A program made the position numbers and the translations under genes. From the NCBI GenBank assembly GCA_946894095.1, contig OX335644.1, positions 8,971,595 through 9,035,594 on the forward strand: a DNA stretch of 64,000 nt, in the 5' to 3' direction. Below are positions 54,951 through 64,000 of this stretch, in pieces. Within the stretch, counting starts at the first letter, position 1. Every line of letters begins with the position of its first letter. Origin of the DNA: Incurvaria masculella. Lineage: Eukaryota > Arthropoda > Insecta > Lepidoptera > Incurvariidae. Below the pieces are notes generated by a model. That model worked only from the letters and a program-made list of their open reading frames with translations. It had not been told where the DNA came from and did no database searches.

Positions 54951-55091
54951 AATGTCGTCCTACAGTTGTGCGTTCGCGTTTTCGCGCGAATGTGGCAAAT
55001 GTCGTCCTACAGTTGTGCGATCGCGTCTTCGCGCGAATGTGGCGAATGTCGTCCTACAGTTATGCGTTCGCGTCTTCGCGCGAATGTAAGG
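54951..55091 (+). repeat. 47-bp minisatellite, three units
   Basis: Units start AATGTCGTCCTACAGTT at 54951, 54998 and 55045. Each holds the perfect palindrome TTCGCGCGAA. Confidence 0.9.
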
Positions 55092-57613
55092 GGACCAGCA
55101 TACGTACCCATTAAATTAAAAAAAAAACCCAAATAATCTCGTTTTAAAGAAAAAAGAGCCTTTCCTTTCATTGTCTCCAAAAGTTTTCGCGTTTCGTTAC
55201 CGCAAAAAAAAATCATTTCTCCTTGTCGCACACTAACCACTGCTGCGTCTTGAAAAGTGTCGGGAGTCGCGTTTATCCTGCCGTCCACTGTACGTCTATT
55301 TTTTACTTATACGCTCTGCCTGTCTTCATATCAACAACAGAGGGCTCTGAGAAAAGGAAAAAGGCTCCGCTCCAGGCAGTATGGCATTCGTTACCCACCT
55401 TCACAATTCCCGAATCACCACCCACACATTCACAAATAATCATGTTCTGGAATATATACTAAACACTGACGTTTTTGTCTTTGTAAACACTAAATGACGA
55501 ATTAAATCCAAGGAAATTAGGTGTGTGGTTTCTGCAACCGCTCTGTCTACAGAGGGTGCAGTCGCCCACCCCTCCACCCCCTCTCGCACCCCTGCCGCCA
55601 TTTCCGTTTCCGCCTTAACATTATCATATAGATGGGTGAATCGCGCGCTACATTCTGTAATCCAATTTTAAATGCAGGCTTCAGAATGAGCCTACTGAAA
55701 TGCGCTTGGAAGTCTCATCATTTATTGAATATTTCAAGTGCGGTTGAATCTTGGAATGGAAGAATGAAATTCTTGTAGAAATTAATATATTATATTACTT
55801 TCGTGCTCAGTGTTACGATCCATTAAAGAATATCTTCTTTCTTTAAAATTATTGTAATTATAAACGTTTTAAAAATAAATACGATGGATATGTAAAATCC
55901 CCGGAGAGGAAGAAAATATAGCTATGAAATAACTACGTTAGTGCACTAGCTTAATTAACTAGCACTTAGCTAATCTTAATCTTAAAAATATTTTTTTTTT
56001 ACTTTCCGATTTCTAGCATTTTGTTTTACATCGTACTTAATTTTTAGACTACGAAATGAGACTGAAAGTAATACCTAATTTTCAAGCATTATTTAATATT
56101 CAGCTTTAGAGACGGAATAGAGTTTCAGTGAGGCAGGCAAAACAATACGGATAAACGAAATTAATTTAAGAATTCGTAAATTAACCTAGCAAAATATTTA
56201 CTAAGTAAGTTCCATTGGAATGTATCCATGCCAAATACAAACATATTTATAGACATAACATGCATATACACATAAACAAAAAATTCGATAAACAAAAATA
56301 TAATAAAATGAAATGATCAAAGTTCAACTATAAATATAAGAAATTAGACTAAGGGAGAAGTGCACAATCTCTGGTAAGTATTTTAGTTACGGGTTTTATC
56401 ACAGATATCGGAATTTTATTTCTGTGGTTATAATAGATAAATCTTCTTTCTTCTTCAGGTGAAAAATGAGGACGACTATATTTGAATTTTAAAGCCATCA
56501 CTAACCAAAGATTGTGAACTCGACCCTAAAGGTGCAAAGGTGTATAGATTCTGAGTAGGTCGATAAAAAGTAAAGTTTGAAGGCTGCTATTATGAATTAA
56601 GAGTGCCGTTAATAACAGTACAAGACTGGAATCGAAGCTGGAAGCAAACGTTTGCCTGCCATAGTTGAGAACTATCCTCTCCGCCTGTACATACAAAAGG
56701 GAACGTATTTCGAAATAGGTTTAGAGACGAGCTAACTCCTATACAAGTCACGGAGTCAACACAAAGCTCCGGTAATCAATTCATCCACTGAGTCTCCTAA
56801 CAAAGATAGTTCTACATTCTAAAAGTTTATTGCATTCGAATGGAGTCCGCTGCATTCATTACACGCGCGTAGTGAAGCGCACAAAGGACGCGCCTGAGAT
56901 TCCCTGCCGCGGAGCGCACAAGGAATCCGGATCCGCTTCCAATCAGTTCCGGAACGATGCGGCGCGCGGCGTAGGGATGAAGACGCGTGCAATGGTGCGG
57001 TGCTTACATTGCTACCAGAGCTAGTTGTCTGACATGTATTTATAAGTAGAAAATAAAGACAATCTAATTATCTGATCCCACATGGAAATGTGGGAGTTAT
57101 TAGAAAAGGAATCCAGGAAAACCTGTTAAGCATTTAAAATCTTTCCTTGTTTTCCCAGATTGTGTAACGTGTAAAAGTAATTGTAATGACGTGAGTTTTT
57201 TTTGACGTATAAAGACTAATTCTTATTATTAACCTCAGGCACTTATACTTTTCCCACTTAGTCTGCAAAACCAGTCTACACTCGATATTTAAGAAATTAT
57301 TTTCATGATCAACTTAACCTGCTGAAATATGCCGAAAAATTAAAATACATAGTTTTAAACTTAAAATTTACGTATCTTTATTAGCCCTTTGTTATAACTC
57401 ATAAATATATTATGTCAGCACGCGCGTTACCTGTGTTTATCCTTAGGAAATACTTGACGAACGTACCTGTAACAAACATATAAGTATTATAGATTATAGC
57501 ATAGTATTATTCATGTGAATGTGACCGTTGTGCAATACGTGACTGTAATAAGAACGAATTAAATTTATTATCAGTAATATTTAACGATCGGTTGCTACAA
57601 TAAAATAACGTGT
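55092..57613. other. Long AT-rich stretch without a gene
   Basis: A C-rich patch lies at 55560-55605 (CCCACCCCTCCACCCCCTCT then CTGCCGCCATTTCC). A GC-richer patch at 56860-57000 carries a 64-codon frame without family features. Otherwise nothing. Confidence 0.45.
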
Positions 57614-57617
57614 TTAA

Positions 57618-58110
57618 GGTGGCACAACCCGGTGGAAATAACTCATTCGCGGGCACGGTACAAAACCGTGCTGTTGCGCTCTGGGACCTTCTCTGTTTCA
57701 AAGAATAAGACAGGCTCCGTGATGAGGAAGATGCAACATGTCCACAAAAAATACAATGTGCATAGTGTATCATTTGGTAAGATTTACGAACATTTTAATT
57801 AAAAAATGACTTATAGCTAAAAGTAAACCACGACCGCTGTTGTCAAAAATCTAACAAAAACCAAATAGATTATAAATCTTGGTTTAATAAGCTATGTCTG
57901 ATGACAAATCTTTTTTAAGATGTTCTTATTTTATCATTGCGTAATCCACCTCCAAAGTTATTGTATAAAACGCGCGAAAAATTCGAACTTTCGGACCTTA
58001 TAACTTAGAAACCAAACACAATTTTACAATTCCAACGGTCATCAGACATCTAGTTCGATCAAATAAAGCTAGTTTGAGCAAAATTTGGGATCTCTGACGA
58101 GAAAAATATA
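57618..58110 (+). mobile_element. MITE with TTAA target site (family 1), right end missing
   Basis: Starts GGTGGCACAACCCGG after TTAA (57614-57617) and matches 44709-45244 in inverted order, up to CTCTGACGAGAAAAATA at about 58110. The last 40 or so bases and the second TTAA are absent. Confidence 0.75.
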
Positions 58111-58195
58111 ATATAAAAAAAAATGCAGACATAAATATTGATTGATAAGAATAAGATACAAAGAAAGCTAGTCAATCGGCAAAGTTTAGGAGTTT

Positions 58196-58470
58196 AGTCG
58201 GTCAGTCAGTCAACGTGTTTGCGTCCACTGCTGGACATTCGCCTCTTCAATTTTTCTCCAGTCCTCCCGGCCCTCAGCGGTACGGAACCACTGCTTTCCG
58301 CCGACGCACTTGATGTCATCGTCCCACCTGGCGGGTGGTCTTCCCACACTCCGTTTTCCTGTCCACGGCCGCCAGTGTAGGACACGGTTACTCCAACGGT
58401 CGGCATCTCTTCGGCTGACGTGACCAGCCCACTGCCACTTGAGCTTAGCCACCCGGTGTCCAATACACAT
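58196..58470 (-). pseudogene. RTE-type LINE, C-terminal end
   Basis: The minus frame at 58466-58210 reads RVAKLKWQWAGHVSRRD, NRVLHWRPWTGKRSVGRPPA and ends VQQWTQ before the stop. This is the conserved C-terminus of RTE-clade endonuclease/reverse transcriptase proteins in Lepidoptera. A (TGAC)n-like tail follows at 58197-58212. The rest of the element is missing. Confidence 0.85.
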
Positions 58471-58673
58471 CAGGAGTTCACTTACTACTTATTATTTTTT
58501 TTCACAAAGCCAGCTTGTCAGCCTTTGTAAGAGCCTTCGGCTCTGTCCGTGTTAAATCCAGAAACATAATCAGGCAAGTGTTTAACAAGCTAAAGCGACA
58601 TATTTCTTTTCGCTACATCTCTCATATTAAATCATAATGAGGCAATTTAACGCAAAAAAAAGAATTCGTGTAA

Positions 58674-58775
58674 AATGGGAGGGCAATATAAGAAAGGTCC
58701 TGGCATGGCAACTAGTTCACATGTTGTGTTGGTCTAATATATCAAGCCAGTGGGTGTGTTATTAGCCAGGAATTA
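58674..58775 (+). repeat. SINE tail fragment
   Basis: AGGGCAATATAAGAAAGGTC, CTGGCATGGCAACTAGTTCA and GTGTTATTAGCCAG match the SINE 3' half. Confidence 0.65.
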
Positions 58776-59698
58776 GAATCAGCCATTGCACACCCCACAG
58801 GAGATTTATCGTGATGTCAAGCTATAGCCGCCGCCACCACCGCCGCCGCCTGGGCAGTCGCTTGCGCATCGCTACGCGGAAAACACACCGTACCACGCCT
58901 ATAACCTATATAGCAGCCATATAACGAGTGTACAGTATTACAGTAAATACTAATTAATCAAAGTGTATCGCACATTTTATTTAATACCCTTAATATCTCA
59001 GAAGTGTATATACTCGTACATACAAACCGCATCGACAGATAGCATGTTTTCCAACCATTCGATTTCTGCCATGTGAACCTTCAAAACGATGGAAGCTAAT
59101 CGTTTTTCCTTTTATAAATATTCGCAGAATTGTAAATGCATGGTGTCCTTACGTAAATAAACATATGAGCACGCAGACTATAAGCTATCCTCGAGAATTC
59201 AGGTCAAACGGCCTCTTTGTATCGGTTTTTACTCGTCCCAGCGACACCTCATTTTCCCTCACTTAGATCTGTCCAACTTCCCGAAGTAAAGTCTTAATTT
59301 AATGAATTTTTCATACTCAAAAAGAAACTTTATAAACACAGCAGTAAAGATCAATTTCAAATTTTATTTTTAGCCTATATTTTAAGTGCGACGAAAAACC
59401 ACAGGATAGGCACTCTTTGAACGGGCACTTTTGATGAGTGCGCTGCATCGAGTACTAAGTTTGGGAGTGGTAACCGAAACAAATCCGTGTAGCGGAAGCG
59501 TGGCCACGTGTAAGTGATAACACACTGATGGTATGTAATTAGTTCGCTTATAAATTCGGGACGCGTAAAAAATAATGTTCGTTGAACCAAAAGGAGTCTT
59601 GTGCAGTTTTTACGTGTACTTAGGTGTCTTTGGAATTCGGGAACCTCAATAGTGAGCGAATTCTGTACTGTGGGGGTATGTACCGTCTTGTACAACTC
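58776..59698. other. Non-coding sequence
   Basis: A small GC patch at 58825-58890 contains CCGCCGCCACCACCGCCGCC. No gene; the 106-codon minus frame at 59375-59695 has no recognisable features. Confidence 0.4.
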
Positions 59699-59830
59699 CT
59701 GTTGTAAGGGTTAGAGGATTCGCCTTCCATGCGAGAGGTTATGGGCTCAAATCCTCGCCCCGGTAATGCAATACTTTCTTTCTCTTTCTGAGTTGGATAA
59801 GTGTTTTACTTTGAAATACGGTTCACCTCT
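59699..59830 (+). repeat. SINE head with tRNA-like promoter
   Basis: GGTTAGAGGATTCGCC then GGGCTCAAATCC (B box), followed by TTTCTTTCTCTTTCTGAGTT as in the SINE at 24241. Only the 5' part is present. Confidence 0.65.
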
Positions 59831-59882
59831 CATTTACCAGAAAAACAATTTTGTCCAGCTTTTTTACGCCCGTTTACATATA

Positions 59883-60724
59883 CACTCCGTTCGTCTTGTA
59901 AGCATAGCGCGCTATGCTAAGTGGCCTAACTCGCGGTAGTGGTACTGGAGTTGACGTCTCCCTCACACACTCCGTTCGTCTTGTAAGCACAGCGCGCTAT
60001 GCTAAGTGGCCTAACTCGCGGTAGTGGTACTGGTGTTGACGTCTCCCTCCCACACTCCGTTCGTCTTGTAAGCACAGCGCGCTATGCTAAGTGGCCTAAT
60101 TCGCGGTAGTGGTACTAGAGTTGACGTCTCCCTCCCACACTCCGTTCGTCTTGTTAGCATAGCGCGCTATGCTAAGTGGCCTACGTCTCCCTCCCACAAT
60201 CCGTTCGTCTTGTAAGCACAGCGCGCTATGCCAAGTGGCCTAACTCGCGGTAGTGGTACTGGAGTTGACGTCTCCCTCCCACACTCCGTTCGTCTTGTAA
60301 GCACAGCGCGCTATGCTAAGTGGCCTAATTCACGGTAGTGGTACTAGAGTTGACGTCTCCCTCCCACACTCCGTTCGTCTTGTTAGCATAGCGCGCTATG
60401 CTAAGTGGCCTACGTCTCCCTCCCACAATCCGTTCGTCTTGTAAGCACAGCGCGCTATGCCAAGTGGCCTAACTCGCGGTAGTGGTACTGGAGTTGACGT
60501 CTCCCTCACACACTCCGTTCGTCTTGTGAGCTCAGCGCGCTATGCTAAGTGGCCTAACTCGCGGTAGTGGTACTAGTGTTGACGTCTCCCTCCCACACTC
60601 CGTTCGTCTCGTAAGCACAGCGCGCTATGCTAAGTGGCCTAATTCGCGGTAGTGGTACTGGAGTTGACGTCTCCCTCCCACACTCCGTTCGTCTTGTATG
60701 CACAGTGCGCTATGCTAAGTGGCC
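59883..60724 (+). repeat. 85/59-bp minisatellite with palindromic core, 11 units
   Basis: Units beginning ACTCCGTTCGTCTTGT start at 59884, 59969, 60054, 60139, 60198, 60283, 60368, 60427, 60512, 60597 and 60682. Nine spans are 85 bp or cut at the array end, and two are 59 bp (same 26-bp loss). Units 60054-60282 and 60283-60511 form a duplicated 229-bp higher-order block. Each unit holds AGCA(T/C)AGCGCGCTATGCT or a close variant, a perfect 18-bp palindrome in the T form. Confidence 0.95.
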
Positions 60725-61230
60725 GCTATAGCTATGGATGCGTTTCCGTCGCCACTCGCGCCCCTCCTTACTCATGGCGCGCCGCCTCCGCATGTATTTT
60801 CGTTACAGTCCGCGCAGCGCCGCGCGTCGCCAGTAGTTAGCGCGACTTCAAAGAGCGTCGGAGCGTCATCGGTCGCTTCCCGAGAGCTTCATAAAGGCAA
60901 TTCAAACTTCTTTTATGCCGTGGCCATACGCCGGATTCATATCTCGGCGTGAGTGGCTCCTTCTGGGGCCGCACTTACGCGGGACCTTTGCGACGCTTCC
61001 CGAGGGCACCGGAATGGGGGCTGCGGGCACTTTTCTTCTTTCTTAAAAGAAGGGACCGACATAATTTTGGCGTTAATGGGACGAAACCTTTTAGAGCTCA
61101 ATCGAAATGTTATGAAGGAGAGCCCTACGTAGATGGTACAACGCTTTGCGCGGTATTAAAACGTCCGTTGAAAAACAAGTGGATTTCCGGCCCAGACAAC
61201 TGCGCTCGGCCAGCCACGGCTGTGCCTTAG
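60725..61230. promoter_or_regulatory. CpG-rich island beside the minisatellite
   Basis: GC-rich, with CATGGCGCGCCGCCTCCGCA and the repeated CGCTTCCCGAG (60877, 60994), mixed with AT motifs such as TTCATAAAGGCAATTC. Plus frames of 77 and 93 codons end quickly and resemble nothing known. Candidate regulatory region. Confidence 0.35.
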
Positions 61231-61918
61231 GCTGTCGTGAGGTCACAGGATTTCTAAGATTTGAAATTTTGAGAAATTAATTCTTTGTCCATTGGCCAAG
61301 GCACAATTTTGCACGGCGACTTCTTCCAGATCCTAACGTTTCCCTACCTATAATATTTTCAGATTTAAAAAAAGTTTTGTCTATCACTTGAGAAAACGTC
61401 ATTCTATGTCCATGTGTTTATTTGTTTGTGAATATCTCACAAGAAAGACAGCTTTTAAACATAATTTTTCGTACTAAGCAGGTACGTCACTTATAACAAG
61501 GAATGTGATATATATGTATGTATAAAACAATTTATTCAATGTTTTGTAGCAAACATTTTACAATCTAAAAGGTATATTAAGAAAATGAAAAAATACAGAC
61601 GTAGATTTCGAGAATATATTTTAGAATCCAAAATTTCAAAAACCTAGTAAAACATTAAGAGCATGTAAACTGTTATCGCCCGTAGTATAGGGAATCGATA
61701 GGGTAACGACTCTCTTAAAGCTATACCACAGAACGTAAAATGAGGGTCCGTTTTGCGAGTCCGCAGTATGGACAAAGTGTGCATGTAATCGTAGAGGAAG
61801 CTGGCCGCACGCCGAATGCCACATAATCCATACATCGCCACCGCGCGCGAATATGTTTCCGAAATGCGTTCACCAAGTCAGTTCCCATCTACACAAACTC
61901 TCCAATACGTCTGCAACT
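61231..61918. other. AT-rich sequence without a gene
   Basis: Nothing recognised. Confidence 0.45.
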
Positions 61919-62029
61919 ATGTTTACGTGTGGAATGTGCGTTTAAGTTGGGTTTGCAATTTTAGCAAACTGGAGCCGCGGGTATGGTAATCGCGCTAGAT
62001 GGCACATCTCCTTCCTTATTGATCTGAGG
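61919..62029 (+). repeat. Dispersed repeat shared with 43513-43620
   Basis: GCGCTAGATGGCACATCTCC and TTGATCTGAGG near its right end. Confidence 0.6.
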
Positions 62030-62808
62030 GCTATACGCTGATAGTTTCCGCTTGAAACACGAGGGGTGGAATCAGGCGACACTCCCTGTCGCCAACAGAA
62101 GTTAGTTAGCCGTCGTCGCTGGCTACCCGTCCTTGATTGCATATATCGTACGCTAGATAAACATAGGTTTGACCCTTTTTCCAATCTAAAACGTACTATG
62201 GATGCAAAAAAAAAAATTGCGACCACTTGATGTAAAAAGTGCCGTAAATTAATGTTTTATTACATATGTAATAAACCTAAAAATACTACATAAAGAATTT
62301 TGTTTGAAAGGTAATTAAGGATAGCACAATCGCATAAAAAAAATTACACGATTAACATAAACAACATAAAAAAAATATTACAATAACATGAAACTATTCT
62401 AATATAAAGGAAAAGTTTGTTAAAACATTTTTTTTGTAAAAAAAGGAAACACAGGACAGTAACAAAAACTTAAAAAAAAAACATAATGATTTAGAAAAAA
62501 AAAATCGGAGAGGGTGTGTAAAAATGATTGAAGAAGATTGATTCTAAACTATTGGGAATATTTTAGAAGTTTGAACCATATTTTTGTAAATTCATATGGA
62601 AAATGAAACCACCACACTTCGTTTTATAAATGACTTTTGTATCACCTGTATATGCACACATACGCTACTCATTATAATCCTTGATATTCTGCGCTTCTGT
62701 ATGTAGCTATCGTTGCCTGAAGCTCTTTCTCAGAAACTATACAACAAAAATCATAGTCAACAGTATAAATACAAAGTAAATATGACCAGTTGCCAGAAAA
62801 TCTGTTCA
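62030..62808. other. AT-rich sequence without a gene
   Basis: Many A runs; nothing recognised. Confidence 0.45.
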
Positions 62809-63857
62809 TCACTACATAGTATAAAACAAAGTCGCTTTCTCTGTCCCTATATCCCCATGTTCGCTTAAATCTTTAAAACTACGCAACGGATTTTGATGCG
62901 GTTTTTTTTAATAGATAGAGTGATTAAAGAGGAAGGTTTATATGTATAATAACATCCATTAAATAGTGGAGAAATACTGTTATTTTTGAATTTTCCAATG
63001 TGATGTCATAAAAAAAGACGTGTGGCACTCGGGGACTGCCGCGGTAAAGCTATTGCATAGCATTTTGTATCAAGTTATGCCGGCCCGCCCCCGTCGCCGC
63101 TCCCGCCGCCGCCCCCGGCCCCGCTCCCCCTGGTGTGAAGTAGCGCTACCGGCAGTGCGATTACGCAAAAATTGAGGATGGTGCCGCGGTACGTGTAGGT
63201 GCGCCCCCGTCATTTCTAAAGCGCGATTACGAAGCCGTTTTTCATCCACCTACATCCAGCACGGACCAATCTGTGTCGACAATAGGTCAACTTTTGAGGT
63301 ACTTGACTAGACGAGCAGACGAAATAGGCGTTTACCTCCCCGCATTTGACAGTTCTTTGCCGTTTCGTAATACCGATTCGACGCGAAATGTATGGAGTTG
63401 ACCTAATTGCTGCGGGTAGCGCTGAGTGCCGCACCATTTGTGAATGCATCGATTTCGCAGGCTGAACCCTACGAGATTTATCAAAATAATGTACTAAGTA
63501 TTGTACACATTGAAAAGGTCTACAGTAAACTCCGCGATGGTATATTTCTATCTCTTATGGATATCCCACAATAACATTTTATTGTCATTTACTTTTTACG
63601 ACAAATTATGGCTAATTTTCGAAGCGATTTTAACCAATACAGCATTAATCCTTATCCAATTAAATATCTTAATACATTGTTGATTTAATATAGATCTATA
63701 TGGCCCATTACAGCATATGATTTAAATAAATATTTTCGAAGATATTACAGATTTAAAAATTGCGGGACGTAGCGTTTGCGGCGGTACCGGCCGGACGGGG
63801 CGGCGGGAGCCATTCAGATATATTTCATACCCGTGCGAAGCCGGAGCGGGCCGCTAG
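62809..63857 (+). mobile_element. Non-autonomous Helitron with GC-rich interior
   Basis: Starts TCACTACATAGTATAAAAC after A. Family blocks follow: CTACGCAACGGATTTTGATG, GCACTCGGGGACTGCCGCGG. It ends CCGTGCGAAGCCGGAGCGGG then CTAG (63854-63857) before T. No Rep/helicase frame. The interior at about 63070-63470 is CpG-rich and looks foreign to the AT-rich Helitron frame; it may be captured DNA. Confidence 0.8.
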
Positions 63858-64000
63858 TAACATATAAGATCGAATAACATTTATTGTTTCAGGGAAACGA
63901 TTGATATTTATAACAGTGAGCCGATATCAACGTATGTATGGAAATGTAGGGCAGTGAGCAGAGCACAAAAGGACGAATCATCTCTATTCATATTATAAAT
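63858..64000. other. AT-rich edge of the window
   Basis: Nothing recognised. Confidence 0.5.

Noticed and set aside
58206..58470. Independent small host gene of 85-86 codons
   Set aside because: The peptide is the conserved C-terminus of RTE-type LINE proteins, followed by a short-repeat tail.
59883..60724. CRISPR-like array
   Set aside because: Units are contiguous 85/59-bp tandem repeats without unique spacers, in an insect genome; this is a minisatellite.

Overview
The window reads as nuclear DNA of a moth or butterfly (Lepidoptera). This rests on recognising repeat families rather than host genes. The recognised families are Helitrons with the lepidopteran CTAG 3' end, dispersed elements carrying a GGGTTCCGTACCC motif or an AAGTCGGTT motif, a tRNA-derived SINE family, and CR1/jockey-like and RTE-like LINE pieces. 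The sequence is AT-rich and intron/intergenic in style, with no operons or bacterial signals. Most short open frames are chance.

Host content is sparse. One convincing host coding exon lies on the minus strand at 8388-9713. It is 1326 bp, GC-rich, open throughout, and bounded by a GCAG acceptor and a GTGAGT donor with phase-1 introns on both sides. I do not recognise its protein, which looks like a disordered signalling or cytoskeletal adaptor. A possible short upstream exon on the same strand (36523-36608) has a strong start context and a GTAAGT donor in a CpG-rich island, but its link to the large exon is unproven. About a dozen other CpG-rich islands, often mixed with homeodomain-type AT motifs, stand out from the repeat-filled background. 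They are candidate regulatory sequence or non-coding exons (for example 9840-11160, 20215-21260, 27830-28140, 60725-61230).

The best-defined element is a complete Ty3/gypsy-type LTR retrotransposon at 29889-34456. It has two 219-bp LTRs with no difference seen, GTAT target duplications, a tRNA-Trp-type primer site, Gag with an unusual C-X2-H-X9-C-X3-C finger, and an intact 1053-residue Pol in the -1 frame. These traits place it in the CsRn1 clade, and it must be a very recent insertion. A 5'-truncated LINE with one frameshift lies at 52203-54417 (minus).

The rest is layered transposon debris. It contains two TTAA-flanked MITE families, a TAA-flanked Harbinger-like MITE family, and an 800-bp element with long inverted repeats. 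It also contains two foldback elements, a palindrome built around telomere-type CCTAA repeats, at least three Helitrons, and about fifteen SINE copies. Several SINEs are interrupted by younger insertions. Two minisatellites have palindromic cores: an 85/59-bp array at 59883-60724 and a 47-bp array at 54951-55091.
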